Counted from the first letter of the stretch, positions 17,425-27,085 are shown. The stretch: DNA of 64,000 nt from Burkholderia thailandensis E264 (GCF_000012365.1 NC_007650.1:992001-1056000), one strand, 5' to 3'. Program-made: numbers and translations. Notes: generated from the sequence alone by a model not told the origin.

Positions 17425-20400
17425 TCAGCCTAGCTGGATCAACTGTCCGTCGAGCTTCAGCGACGCGCTGCCGTTCAGCTTGACGTTAGTCGCGCGCACG
17501 TCGATCGCGCCGTCGCTGCCCAGCTTCAGCGAGGCGCCGCCGCAGCCGGCCGCGAGCTTGCTCTCGTCGAGCTCGAGGCTCGATTTGCCTGCCTCGACGC
17601 CGATCTTCGCCTCGCGCACGTCGAGCTTCGCCTTGCCCTGCGCATGCGCGAGCGTGACGCCTTCGGCCGTCGCGACGAGCCGGTTGCCCTTGAAGCCGAC
17701 TTCCGCGTCCGACGCGCTCATCCGCGCGGCGCTCAGGTTCTTCGCGTGCTTCGCGAGCTTCTGCTGGAGGTTGTCGATCTTCGTCGCGACGAGCTTGCGT
17801 TTGGCGTTCAGCTCGACGAGCTTCGCTTCCTTCGCCTTGATCGCGACCGCCGCGACCGCATTGGCGGGCGACGGCGGCGTGGGCACGAGCGCGCCGACGC
17901 CGAACGTGTTCTGATCGGTCGAAAGCACTTCGTTTTCCGAAATGTCGGCTTCGAGATCGGCGATACCCTTCACGCATTCGTCGAGATCGCGGCGCAGCCC
18001 GATCAGCTCCTTGAGGTCGAACTTGCTCGTTGGGTCGGCCGGCACGGCGAACAGCAGCGTGTCATTCGCGTGGACATGCGCGTGCTCCGCCGCTTCGACG
18101 CCCCAGCGGCCCTTGCCGACGCTCATCGCGGCGCCTGCCGCGCCCGGCCCCTTCGCGTGCGTCGACCACGAGACGCCGTCGACGGTGAGCGACATCCGCG
18201 TCGCGTGCGTGAGGTTCTTCGCCGCGAGCGCGATGCCTTGCTTGTCGAGCGATAGATCGGCGACGAGCGGCAACGCCTCCTGGAGCTTCGCGATTTTCGA
18301 GAGCAGCGTGCGCGAGGTCGCCATCAGCGCCGTGCTGAAGCCGGTCGCGCCGGCGAACTGCGCGGCGGACACGCCGAAGCCCGCCCACGGCAGATCGGCG
18401 AGCGCGCCGCCGCCCTTGATGAGCCCCGCAGCGGTGGCCGCGGCTCCGGCGTTCGCGAGGCCCGACACGATCATGAACTTGCGCACCGTGCCCTTGAGCT
18501 TGTCGAGCTGCTTTTGCAGCAGCGCGGACGCGTCCTGCCCGGCGGACAGCCGGATCGCGCCCGTCGCGGACTGCTTGTGCAGCGTCTGCAGCAGCGTGGA
18601 CGCGCTGTCGTTGATCTCGAAGCTTCGGCTGCCGGGCAGCATCCAGCGCAGGTTGCCCTGCAGCGTCGTCAGGAAGTTCGCGCTGACGTCGAGGCTGTTG
18701 CGCACGCCGACGTAGATGTCGGTGTTGCCGCCCATCGACACCGAGCACTTGAGCCCGCCCGAGAAGCTGTACGCGTTGCCGAGCGAGAAATCGAACTTGT
18801 TGCCGGACGTGAGGAGCGCGAGGCCGTCGCCCGGCCCGACCGCGCCGATGCCGATGTGGTTGTTCGGCGCGTGCAGCCACGTCGCCGCGCCGCTGCCGTC
18901 CTTCATGTAGAGCTGGTTGTGCTCGGTGAGGATCCGGTGCGCGTCGGGGTTGCTGCGCGTGACGACGCTGCGGTGCGACGAGTTGGGCACCGCGCCGACG
19001 ATCACGGGGCGGTCCGGATCGCCGCCGTCGAATGCGATCTTCACTTCGGTGCGCTTCAGAAGCGGCAGATGCATGCCGCGGTCGTCGCCCGCATAGGGCG
19101 TCGCCATCCGGATGCGCGCGGAGGCCTTGTTCGTCGGATGCGCGGTGTGCGCGAACGGAAAGCGCACTTTGTACTGGCCGTGTTCGTCGAGTTCGGCGCG
19201 CTTGCCGCTGCCCTCGCCGTCGACGATCGCGCTGACGACGCCCGCCGCGCGCGGCTTCGGCGTCGTGCGCGGCGGCCGGTACTGGAGGTTGGCGGCGATC
19301 GCCTCGAACTCGGCGCGGTAGACGGGCTCGCCCGGCGTCGCGCCGAACGGCGCGTCGAGATCGGGAAACAGCAGGTGCGCCTGCGAGCCGCGATGCGTGA
19401 CCGCCGTCACCAGATAGCGGCCGTCGAAGTCCTTGCGGTAGTGGCCCGAGAGCGCGAAGAAGCGGCCCGCGCGCAGCCCGGCCGCGGTCGATTCGCCGGC
19501 GAAACGGCGGCCTTCGCAAACGAGCGCCTCGGCGCGCAGCTTCGCGTAGCGCCGCCCTTCGTCCTTCGTGTGGAAATGCTCGTCGCTCGATACCCGCTCG
19601 CCGACGCCGTCGTGCGCCACGTGCTCGCGGACTTCGAGCGACAGCTCCGCCTTGCGGTGGTTGAAATCGCGCAGCACGACCTCGCGCGGCAGCGGCGTCG
19701 CGCGGCATGCGAACGCCTGCACGCGGTCCGATTCGATGCCCGCGTCGAGACAGGTGGCGGGTAGGTAGCGCAGCGCGAGATCGTCGGCGGGGCCGGGCTG
19801 GTCGCGGCGGTCGTCAACGATCTCGAGCTTTTCGCGTCGGCCGTCATGCTCGAAGTAGTAGTAGAGGCCTTCCTTCTCCATCCAGCGCGACACGAAATCG
19901 AGATGGCTCTCGTCGTACTGGCAGACGAAGCTGCGCTTGCGGTAGACGCCGCGGTGCCGCATGCGGAAATTGCGCTTGCCGAACGACGCGGCGCGCAGCA
20001 CGCGCTTGACGATATCGGGAATCGTCTGCTCGTTCAGGTAGACGTCCGACGCCTTGTACAGCGAGAGGCGCCAGAGGCGCGGCACGAGCGCCGCGCGATA
20101 GACGGTGAAGTCGCGAAAGCGTTCCTTCTGCTCGAATTCGGCGAGCACGCCGGCATAGCGGGTCGTGCCGGCCTCACCGAACGGCGGCAGGATCGCGAGC
20201 GTCGCCTCGCAACTCAGCATCTTCGCGAAGTCGATCCGCACACTCCTGCTCACGAGCGTGATCTCGAACCGGTACGGCTGCGAGATCGCGTCGCGGCCGT
20301 CGATGTCGACGACGTCGAACGTGGCAGCGTCGTACGCGGTGCTCGCGAACGTGAAGCGTCGCGCGTTCGCGAGCGGCGCGGCGTCGGCGCGCGACGCGGC

Positions 20401-20463
20401 ATCCGTGAGCGCCGCGACATCCGCGAGCGCCGTGTCGGCGTAGTGTCGATGGGACGAAGACAT
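17425..20463 (-). CDS. vgrG: VgrG with C-terminal extension (VgrG-5, host-cell fusion)
   Basis: A 1012-residue T6SS spike protein. The gp27/gp5-like core covers roughly residues 30-520, with the OB-fold segment GQYKVRFPFAHTAHPTNKASARIRMATPYAGDDRGMH. Needle repeats follow. Residues about 661-721 are a glycine/alanine-rich hydrophobic stretch (MIVSGLANAGAAATAAGLIKGG; WAGFGVSAAQFAGATGFSTALM) able to insert in membranes. After that comes a Lys-rich coiled coil (VELNAKRKLVATKIDNLQQKLAKHAKNLS) and more beta-helix to the end. This matches VgrG-5, whose C-terminal domain is required for multinucleated giant cell formation. CAGGAG before the ATG supports the start. Confidence 0.94.
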   Translation of the reverse strand: MSSSHRHYADTALADVAALTDAASRADAAPLANARRFTFASTAYDAATFDVVDIDGRDAISQPYRFEITLVSRSVRIDFAKMLSCEATLAILPPFGEAGTTRYAGVLAEFEQKERFRDFTVYRAALVPRLWRLSLYKASDVYLNEQTIPDIVKRVLRAASFGKRNFRMRHRGVYRKRSFVCQYDESHLDFVSRWMEKEGLYYYFEHDGRREKLEIVDDRRDQPGPADDLALRYLPATCLDAGIESDRVQAFACRATPLPREVVLRDFNHRKAELSLEVREHVAHDGVGERVSSDEHFHTKDEGRRYAKLRAEALVCEGRRFAGESTAAGLRAGRFFALSGHYRKDFDGRYLVTAVTHRGSQAHLLFPDLDAPFGATPGEPVYRAEFEAIAANLQYRPPRTTPKPRAAGVVSAIVDGEGSGKRAELDEHGQYKVRFPFAHTAHPTNKASARIRMATPYAGDDRGMHLPLLKRTEVKIAFDGGDPDRPVIVGAVPNSSHRSVVTRSNPDAHRILTEHNQLYMKDGSGAATWLHAPNNHIGIGAVGPGDGLALLTSGNKFDFSLGNAYSFSGGLKCSVSMGGNTDIYVGVRNSLDVSANFLTTLQGNLRWMLPGSRSFEINDSASTLLQTLHKQSATGAIRLSAGQDASALLQKQLDKLKGTVRKFMIVSGLANAGAAATAAGLIKGGGALADLPWAGFGVSAAQFAGATGFSTALMATSRTLLSKIAKLQEALPLVADLSLDKQGIALAAKNLTHATRMSLTVDGVSWSTHAKGPGAAGAAMSVGKGRWGVEAAEHAHVHANDTLLFAVPADPTSKFDLKELIGLRRDLDECVKGIADLEADISENEVLSTDQNTFGVGALVPTPPSPANAVAAVAIKAKEAKLVELNAKRKLVATKIDNLQQKLAKHAKNLSAARMSASDAEVGFKGNRLVATAEGVTLAHAQGKAKLDVREAKIGVEAGKSSLELDESKLAAGCGGASLKLGSDGAIDVRATNVKLNGSASLKLDGQLIQLG

Positions 20464-20488
20464 CGGGAACTCCTGGGCAGCGGGGGCG

Positions 20489-23365
20489 TCAGCGCGCGTT
20501 GGGCGCGTTGGGCGCGTTGGGCGCGTTGGGCGCGTTGGGCGCGTTGGGCGCGTTGGGCGCGTTGGGCGCGTTGGGCGTATCGGATGCGTCGGGCCCGTCG
20601 AGCGCATCGGCCGCGTTCCGCCCGCCGGAGCAGGCCGGCTCGTCGGTCGAGACGACGAAGCGGCCGTTGGCGTCGATTGCGATCCGGATCGCGGCCATCG
20701 GCGTCGCATCGCCCGCGCACACGAGCACGTGCTGCGCGAGCGCGGGCAGCACGTGCCGTTGCAGGATGAAGTCGACGCTGCGCGCGCCCGATTCGACCTC
20801 GGTGCAGCGCGCGGCGACATGCGCGACGACGGCTTCGTCGTAGACGACGCGCGTCGCGTGCTGCGCGGCGACGCGCGCCGCGATGCGCTCGAGCTTGCGC
20901 CGCGCGATGTCGGCGAGCGTGTCGGGCGCGAGCGTCGCATACGGAATCTCGGTCATTCGCGCGAGCAGCGCCGGCTTGAAATGGCGCGACAGCGCCGGCC
21001 GGATCGCCGCGCGCATCGCGTCCGGATCGGGGCGGCCGCCGCGCGCCGCGAGATCGGCGATGACGTCCGCGCCGAGATTCGACGTGAGGAAGATCACCGT
21101 GTTCGCGAAGTCGACTTCCTTGCCTTCGCCGTCGCACAGCGAGCCCTTGTCGAACACCTGATAGAACAGGTTCAGCACGTCCGGGTGGGCTTTCTCGACT
21201 TCGTCGAGCAGCACGACCGAATAGGGCCGCTGGCGCACCGCCTCGGTCAGCATCCCGCCTTCGCCGTAGCCGACGTAGCCGGGCGGCGAGCCGATCAGCC
21301 GGCTCACGTCGTGCCGCTCCTGGAATTCGCTCATGTTGACGACGACGATCGAGCGCTCGTCGCCGAACAGCGCGTCGGCGACGGCGAGCGCGGTCTCGGT
21401 CTTGCCGGTGCCCGACGGCCCCGCGAGCAGGAACACGCCGAGCGGGCGGCGCGGATCGTGGACGCCGGCCGCGCCCGCCTTCACGGCTTCCGAGATCTGC
21501 TCGATCGCGTGATCCTGGCCGCGGATGCGGCCTTTGAGCGTATCGGCGAGCCGCAGCATCACGTTCGCGCGATCGCGGCGCAGCTTGCCGGCCGCGATGC
21601 CGGTCCAGTCGGCCACGACGTCGGCGATCGCTTCCGGATCGACATCGATTCGCACGAGCGGCGCGTCGCGCCGCGCATGCTCGAAACGATGGGTCGCGTC
21701 GGCGAGCGCGCGCGCGGCGCGCTCGCGTGCGTCGGCGCTGGCCTCGGCACCAGGGGCGACATCCGCTGCGGCGGCCACACCGGCCACACCGGCAACACCG
21801 CTCGCGCTGGCCGTCTCGGCCGCCTCGGCGGCATCCGCGATCGCCCGGCACGCGCGGCGCGCTTCGACGAGCGCTTGCGCCGCGTCGCGCTGCGCCGCCC
21901 ACGCTTCGCTCAGCGCGTCGGCGCGCGCGGACAGCGCGGCGAGCTCGCGATCGATGTCGGCGACGCGCGGCGTGTCCGGCGCGCATCGCTCGGCCAGATC
22001 CCGCCGCAGCGCGCGCCGCTCGCGCTCGAGCGCCTGGATCGCGCGCTCGGCGTCCTCCAGCGCGGCGGGCTTCGTCTGCTGGCGCACCTTCACGCGCGCG
22101 CAGGCCGTGTCGAGCAGGTCGATCGCCTTGTCCGGCAACTGGCGGCCGGTGATGTAGCGCTCCGACAGCTCGGCCGCGGCGACGAGCGCGTCGTCGCGGA
22201 TCGTCACGCCGTGCGCGTCCTGATAGCGCTCCTTCAGGCCGCGCAGGATCATTACCGACGTCGCGACGTCCGGGCTGTCGAGCTTCACCGGCTGAAAGCG
22301 CCGCGCGAGCGCCGCGTCCTTCTCGAAGTACTTCTTGTATTCGCTCCACGTGGTGGCCGCGATCGTGCGCAGCTCGCCGCGCGCGAGCGCGGGCTTCAGC
22401 AGGTTCGCCGCGTCGGACGCGCCCGCCGGGCCGCCCGCGCCGATCAGCGTGTGCGCCTCGTCGACGAACAGCACGACGGGCGCTTGCGACGCATGGATTT
22501 CGGCGATCACGCGCTTGAGCCGCTGCTCGAATTCGCCCTTGACGCTCGCGCCCGCCTGCAGCAGCCCGAGATCGAGGCCGAGCAGCGTCGCGTGGCGCAG
22601 CGCAGCCGGCACGTCGCCTTCGGCGATCCGCAGCGCGAGCCCCTCGACGACGGCCGTCTTGCCGACGCCCGGCTCGCCCACGCACACCGGATTGTTCTTG
22701 CGCCGCCGCGCGAGGATGTCGACGATCTGGCGGATCTGCGCATCGCGGCCGAACACCGGATCGATCCGGCCCGCGCGCGCTTTCGCGGTGAAGTCCTCGC
22801 AATAGCGGGCGATCGCGCTCGAGGCGTCGTGTGCGCCGGGCGTATCGTTCGCGTCGCCCGGCGCGGCGTCGCGCGCGCCCGGCCCGCGCGATTCGATTGA
22901 TTGCGCGCAGGCGTGCGCAAAGCGCGCGACGAGTGCGTCCCTGCGCAGCGACTGCAGCATGTCGTCGCCGCCGCGCGACGGCTGCCGCGCGGCGCGCGCG
23001 ACCGCGGCGGCCAGCACGGCCGCCGAGCGGATCTGCGTCTCGCCGAGCTCGAGCGACGCGATCAGCCACGCGTCCTGCAGCAGCGCGAGCAGCGACGGCG
23101 CGAACGCGGGACGGCCGCCGCCGCCCGCCGGCCGCGCGTCGAGCGCCGCGTCGGCCTGCCGGCGCAGGCGCGCGGCATCGGCGCCGCTCGCGCGCAGCAG
23201 CAGCGCGACATCGGCCGACGGCTCGTCGCACAGCCGCGCGAGCAGATGCTCGACGGCGACGTCGTCGTGCCGGCGCGCGACGCAGGCGCCGACGGCGTTT
23301 TCGAGCGCCGTCCGGCAATAGGGGTTGAGCCGTTCGATCAAAGGCTTCAGGTCAACCAGCAGCAT
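20489..23365 (-). CDS. clpV: ClpV (TssH), T6SS sheath-disassembly ATPase
   Basis: A 958-residue AAA+ ATPase of the ClpB/ClpV family. The N-terminal ClpN-like domain (residues 1-150: LLVDLKPLIERLNPYCRTALENAVG) binds contracted TssB/TssC sheath. Walker A motifs are GEPGVGKTAV (about 230) and GPSGTGKTE (about 650), with Walker B segments VVLFVDEAHT and VVLLDEVEKAHPD. The C-terminus ends in nine Asn-Ala(-Pro) units encoded by a 9-base tandem repeat, which is not part of the family fold. I chose the ATG before LLVDLKPL; an in-frame TTG lies 21 bases upstream. The gene overlaps the tssG end by 14 bases. Confidence 0.94.
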   Translation of the reverse strand: MLLVDLKPLIERLNPYCRTALENAVGACVARRHDDVAVEHLLARLCDEPSADVALLLRASGADAARLRRQADAALDARPAGGGGRPAFAPSLLALLQDAWLIASLELGETQIRSAAVLAAAVARAARQPSRGGDDMLQSLRRDALVARFAHACAQSIESRGPGARDAAPGDANDTPGAHDASSAIARYCEDFTAKARAGRIDPVFGRDAQIRQIVDILARRRKNNPVCVGEPGVGKTAVVEGLALRIAEGDVPAALRHATLLGLDLGLLQAGASVKGEFEQRLKRVIAEIHASQAPVVLFVDEAHTLIGAGGPAGASDAANLLKPALARGELRTIAATTWSEYKKYFEKDAALARRFQPVKLDSPDVATSVMILRGLKERYQDAHGVTIRDDALVAAAELSERYITGRQLPDKAIDLLDTACARVKVRQQTKPAALEDAERAIQALERERRALRRDLAERCAPDTPRVADIDRELAALSARADALSEAWAAQRDAAQALVEARRACRAIADAAEAAETASASGVAGVAGVAAAADVAPGAEASADARERAARALADATHRFEHARRDAPLVRIDVDPEAIADVVADWTGIAAGKLRRDRANVMLRLADTLKGRIRGQDHAIEQISEAVKAGAAGVHDPRRPLGVFLLAGPSGTGKTETALAVADALFGDERSIVVVNMSEFQERHDVSRLIGSPPGYVGYGEGGMLTEAVRQRPYSVVLLDEVEKAHPDVLNLFYQVFDKGSLCDGEGKEVDFANTVIFLTSNLGADVIADLAARGGRPDPDAMRAAIRPALSRHFKPALLARMTEIPYATLAPDTLADIARRKLERIAARVAAQHATRVVYDEAVVAHVAARCTEVESGARSVDFILQRHVLPALAQHVLVCAGDATPMAAIRIAIDANGRFVVSTDEPACSGGRNAADALDGPDASDTPNAPNAPNAPNAPNAPNAPNAPNAPNAR
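20495..20575 (-). repeat. 9-base tandem repeat encoding the Asn-Ala-Pro tail of ClpV
   Basis: Nine near-perfect copies of a 9-base unit (GCGCGTTGG phase, plus strand) encode (Asn-Ala-Pro) units at the extreme C-terminus of ClpV. Changes in copy number keep the frame, so the tail length could vary between isolates without breaking the enzyme. Confidence 0.95.
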
Positions 23366-24383
23366 GATGGGGTCTCGCTTGATCAAAGAGGGAGGTCGGA
23401 AGACGGAATTGGGGCGCTGCCGCGCGTTCGGCGGGCGGCCCGCCCAGCCACGCGTCGAGCCCGACGCGAGACCACGCGCCGCCGCCGCAGCGCGCGGGGA
23501 GCGCGTCGCGCGCGCGCACGCGGATGGCGACGTCGACCGTGAACGGCTGCGTCAGATAGAGGCGCACGAGAAACCGCAGCCGTCGGAACGCGTCGCCGCC
23601 CGGCATCAGCGCGCGAAACAGCGGGCCGGGCACGTCGCGCAGCACGATCCGCAGCCGGGCGCCGTCGTCGCGCATGCGTGCGCCGACGCGCGCGTCGACG
23701 CCGAGCCGATGCGCGCGCGCGCCGACGCGGGTGCGCTGATCGTCGGGAATCGGCAGCCACTGCGGCACGCACGGCTCGATGTCGACCGCCGCGGGCGCGA
23801 ACGCGTCGGCGAGCAGCGCGCGCAATCCGGACGCCGAGCGCGGCCGCTGGCTCAGCAGCCCGACATGGCGCAGCAGCGCGTGCTCGGGCAGGCCCGCGTC
23901 GCGCGCGATGCGCGCATCGACGCCCGCGAGCGCGTAGAGCGGGCGCAGCGCGTGCGCGTCGCGCTCCTCGACGATGCGCAGCGACAGCCGATGCTTGAGC
24001 CACGCGTCGAACAGCAGCGGATAGAGCGCGCGATGCAGCACGTCGAGAAAGCCGCGCGCCGCGTGACGGCCTTTGAACGCTTCGTCGATCAGGTCTTCGG
24101 TATAGAACGTCGGCAGCGGCGACGACACGCCGTACAGCCCGAAGAAGTTCGCGACGACGCGGTAGCCGCCGTCGTCCGCCTTATCGATGCGCTCGACGTC
24201 GGTGTCCGGGAACGACAGCGCGAGATTCGGCCGCGTGTGGATCGGCATCGGCGCGGCGGGCGCGCTCGCCGCGCCTGCGTGATGCTCGCGCCGTTCGCGG
24301 ACAATGCGCCGCAGCAGCCTGATCGCCTGAAAATACGCGAAGTGCTTGGCCTCGCCGAGCAGCACCGGTTCTAGAGCAGGCAT
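23352..24383 (-). CDS. tssG: TssG, T6SS baseplate protein
   Basis: A 343-residue TssG (ImpH/VasB family): FAYFQAIRLLRRIVRERR at the start; LALSFPDTDVERID and VVANFFGLYGVSSPLPTFYTEDLIDE in the middle, the latter being the best family signature. TssG with two TssF forms a baseplate wedge. An upstream in-frame ATG (24407) would add eight residues; I prefer the one before PALEPVLLGEAKH. It overlaps tssF by 13 bases and clpV by 14. Confidence 0.92.
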   Translation of the reverse strand: MPALEPVLLGEAKHFAYFQAIRLLRRIVRERREHHAGAASAPAAPMPIHTRPNLALSFPDTDVERIDKADDGGYRVVANFFGLYGVSSPLPTFYTEDLIDEAFKGRHAARGFLDVLHRALYPLLFDAWLKHRLSLRIVEERDAHALRPLYALAGVDARIARDAGLPEHALLRHVGLLSQRPRSASGLRALLADAFAPAAVDIEPCVPQWLPIPDDQRTRVGARAHRLGVDARVGARMRDDGARLRIVLRDVPGPLFRALMPGGDAFRRLRFLVRLYLTQPFTVDVAIRVRARDALPARCGGGAWSRVGLDAWLGGPPAERAAAPQFRLPTSLFDQARPHHAAG

Positions 24384-26113
24384 TGCGCCCCCATCCGCGG
24401 CGGCCATGCGAAGCGCCCGTCATCAGGCGACGCGTCGATCTCGACTCGCGTGTACGTGTTGAGCGCCGCGTATTCGGCCAGGAAGCGCTCGAGCACGCAG
24501 CCGAACAGATACAGCTCGCCCGCGCCGCCGAACGCGTGAGCGCGGCAGCGCAGCGCGACGTGCTGGCCGCTCAGCATCCGCTCGCCGACGATCCGCGTCT
24601 CGGCGCGCACGTCGACCGCTTCGATGCCGTCGATGCGGCGGCGGTCGGCTTGCGCGCGCGCAGCGTCGCCGCGCTCGCCGAACGCATGCAGCGCGAGCAT
24701 CTGCTTCAGGTTGTCGACGTTGCCGAGCGACAGGAAATTCAGCGCGAGATGGCCGATGGTTCGCCACAGCAGCGGCTCGCCGAGCGGCGGGTCGAGCGGC
24801 GGGCTCACGGGCGCGATGTTCGCGAACGCGAAGCGCTCGGGCGAGCTGTCGGTCGGGCGGCACACGTCGCCGATCCTCAGGCGCGCGGGCAACGTGCCGT
24901 TCGTGCACGACAGGCCGATCGACAGCGTTTCCGCCGCGAGCGCCTCGCCGGGCGGATACGCGAGCGCCAGATGGACGTCGTGCCCGCGTCCGTCGAGCGC
25001 CGCGCGGCGAATCAGCCGGTAGCTCGCGGTGAGCGCGCCGTCGCCCGCCGCGCCGAACGCGACGTAATGCCGATCGACCGGATGGCCGGGGCGATAGCCG
25101 ACCACGCGATCGACCGAGTAGATCCGGCAGTGGCCGTGCGCGTCGCCTTCGGGTTGCAGCCGGTAGTCGGTCGCGCGGTGCTCGTGCTGGATCGGCACCG
25201 CCTCGTGCGCGAACAGGTTCAGCGCGGCGACGACGTTCAGCCGGAAGCTGTCGCGCTCGATGCCGGGCAGCCAGTCGGGCGCGCAATCGAGCGCGAGCCG
25301 CACGCTGAACTGCGAGCCCGAGCGCGCGGTGCGCCAGCGCTCGATGCCGCTCAGCTCGACGAACAGGAATTTCTCGGCGTATGCGAAATATTCGTGCAGC
25401 AGCCTGAAGCCGGGGAACGCGCGCTCGGGGCAGGGCAGCAGCGCGTCGTCGAAGCCCGCCGCGCGCAGCGCGCGGCCGCCGAGCGTGCAGCGGGGGCCGG
25501 GCAGCTCCGGCGGGCCGCTCGCGATGTCGACCGATACGACGTGCTGCATCAGGAACGCGAACAGCCGGCTCGCGTGCAGCCGCTCGCCGCCGACGAACAG
25601 GCGGATGCGCGTCGCATCCCATTCGCTCGCGTCGATGCCGAGCATCTCGAAGTCGAGCCGCAGCGCGGGCCCGCCGTCCGCCGGCGGCACGAAACGGCAG
25701 CCGGCGAGCGCGATCGGCTCGACGTCGAGGTCGCCGCACGTGCGGAACCGGCAGGCCGTGCCGTCGACAGGCATCGATTCGATCTCGGTGCCGGCCGCCA
25801 CCACCGCGCGCTCGCGCAACGCGCCGCGCGGCTCGAACGCGATCAGCGTCGCCGCCGGAACCGGGCACAGCGAGTGCGGAAACAGTAGGTTCGCGAGGGC
25901 CTGCACGAGTTCCGGCAGGCCGTCGTCGAGCTTCTGCCGCGCGAGCCCCGTCAGGAACGCGACGCCTTCGAGCAGCCGCTCGACGTCCGGGTCGCCCGAC
26001 GGCGCGCCGAGCATGGGCGCGAGCAGCGGGTGCGCGCGGCCGAACTCGGCGGCGAGCTCGCGCAGGCGGACGAGTTCGTCCTCGTAATAGCGATTCAGCG
26101 TGGTGGTGGCCAT
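24371..26113 (-). CDS. tssF: TssF, T6SS baseplate protein
   Basis: A 580-residue TssF (ImpG/VasA family), recognised by the N-terminus NRYYEDELVRLRELAAEFGRAHP, then VERLLEGVAFLTGLARQKLDDGLPELVQALANLLFPH, which is diagnostic. TssF is the gp6-like baseplate wedge component. Length is normal for the family. It begins 28 bases after tssE and overlaps tssG, so it is cotranscribed. The RBS is weak. Confidence 0.94.
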   Translation of the reverse strand: MATTTLNRYYEDELVRLRELAAEFGRAHPLLAPMLGAPSGDPDVERLLEGVAFLTGLARQKLDDGLPELVQALANLLFPHSLCPVPAATLIAFEPRGALRERAVVAAGTEIESMPVDGTACRFRTCGDLDVEPIALAGCRFVPPADGGPALRLDFEMLGIDASEWDATRIRLFVGGERLHASRLFAFLMQHVVSVDIASGPPELPGPRCTLGGRALRAAGFDDALLPCPERAFPGFRLLHEYFAYAEKFLFVELSGIERWRTARSGSQFSVRLALDCAPDWLPGIERDSFRLNVVAALNLFAHEAVPIQHEHRATDYRLQPEGDAHGHCRIYSVDRVVGYRPGHPVDRHYVAFGAAGDGALTASYRLIRRAALDGRGHDVHLALAYPPGEALAAETLSIGLSCTNGTLPARLRIGDVCRPTDSSPERFAFANIAPVSPPLDPPLGEPLLWRTIGHLALNFLSLGNVDNLKQMLALHAFGERGDAARAQADRRRIDGIEAVDVRAETRIVGERMLSGQHVALRCRAHAFGGAGELYLFGCVLERFLAEYAALNTYTRVEIDASPDDGRFAWPPRMGAQCLL

Positions 26114-26141
26114 GATGGACGCGCGGCGAAATCGCGCGCGC

Positions 26142-26618
26142 TCAGGAAATGGTTCGGATATCGATCTTTCCGTTGCCGCTGACAGTCGTCAGGAAGCGCG
26201 CCGGAACTTCGCGCGCGTCGAGCACGAGCCGCGCGTCGAGACTGAAGTGCAGCGTCGCCGCGTCGAGCGCCCGCTCGGCGAGCGTGACGCGCGGCGATTT
26301 CAGCCGCGGCTCGTAGCACGCGATCACGCGCTCGATCTGCGCCTCGATCTCGCGGGCGGAGCCTTGCGCGAAGCCGCCCGCGAGATTCGTGAAGTCCGGC
26401 ACGCCGAAGGCCGGATCGATCGGCACGTGGCCTTGCCGCGTGTTCAGGATGCGGCGAAGATGATCGATGATCGAGCGCGCGAGCGCGTCGGCGGACGGCG
26501 AGCGCTCGCCGCCCGCTTCACGGTCCGCGATCCGCTCGAGCAGCCGGCGCTCGCCCGACGGCGCGCGGGCGGGCGCGCGCGCCGGCAGGCGGGCGCTCAC
26601 ACCTTCGGCGCGCGCCAT
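26142..26618 (-). CDS. tssE: TssE, gp25-like baseplate protein
   Basis: A 158-residue gp25-like protein. The family core is clear: RSIIDHLRRILNTRQGHVPIDPAFGVPDF and the C-terminal VLDAREVPARFLTTVSGNG. TssE starts sheath polymerisation at the baseplate. The Arg/Ala-rich N-terminus (residues 1-30) is not conserved in the family, so translation might begin further in. It overlaps the hcp end by 22 bases, consistent with coupling. Confidence 0.9.
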   Translation of the reverse strand: MARAEGVSARLPARAPARAPSGERRLLERIADREAGGERSPSADALARSIIDHLRRILNTRQGHVPIDPAFGVPDFTNLAGGFAQGSAREIEAQIERVIACYEPRLKSPRVTLAERALDAATLHFSLDARLVLDAREVPARFLTTVSGNGKIDIRTIS

Positions 26619-27085
26619 GAGTCCTCGGCCTCGATGCCGTCCGGCACGTAGGTCCACGTGATCTTCTCGTACGTGAACGATACGTCTTCCATGTGGCCGA
26701 GCTGCTTGTTGTCGAGCACGAGGCAGTTCGGCGTCCAGGAGCGGATGCTCGTGAGGATCGCGTTCTCGAGCTTGACCGTGTAGTAGTGCTCTTCCTTGCC
26801 TTCCTTCAGAATCCGGTAGAACTCGAGCACGACCGACTTCATCTGCTCGCCGGACGCGAGCGCCTGAGACAGCTTCGGCGACGACTTGTCGATCTCCTTG
26901 GTCAGCGTCATCGGCCCGTGGAGCCGCTTGCTGGTCGGCAGGCCCGTTTGCGGGCTCTTCGGGATCTCGATCGTGTGCTCGACGGCCTGGACGAGAATCT
27001 TGCCCTCGTGGCCCTGGATGTCGCAGGAACCCTCGATGCTGCCCTGGGTTTGCCCTTCGAGCGTGAGATAGCACGGCATCGGCAT
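26597..27085 (-). CDS. hcp: Hcp, T6SS tube protein
   Basis: A 162-residue Hcp nearly identical in pattern to Hcp1 of T6SS-5 (CYLTLEGQTQGSIEGSCDIQ; HTIEIPKSPQTGLPTSKRLH; PMTLTKEIDKSSPKLSQAL; VVLEFYRILKEGKEEHYYTVKLENAIL). Hexamer rings of this protein form the inner tube expelled by the sheath, and it is abundantly secreted. The strongest ribosome binding site in the cluster (AGGAGG, eight bases before ATG) fits the high demand. A 182-base gap with a stable hairpin precedes it, the only large gap among the T6SS structural genes. Confidence 0.97.
   Translation of the reverse strand: MPMPCYLTLEGQTQGSIEGSCDIQGHEGKILVQAVEHTIEIPKSPQTGLPTSKRLHGPMTLTKEIDKSSPKLSQALASGEQMKSVVLEFYRILKEGKEEHYYTVKLENAILTSIRSWTPNCLVLDNKQLGHMEDVSFTYEKITWTYVPDGIEAEDSWRAPKV

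Noticed and set aside
20495..20575. CRISPR-like periodic repeat in clpV
   Set aside because: The units are contiguous 9-mers without spacers and are in frame with ClpV.
20464..20940. N-terminal extension of VgrG up to 20940
   Set aside because: The extension reads through the clpV 3' end and is low complexity; a good RBS and family start occur at 20463.
20250..23318. 1022-residue minus-strand frame across clpV and vgrG
   Set aside because: Arg-rich translation overlapping ClpV, whose own frame has all ATPase motifs; a shadow.
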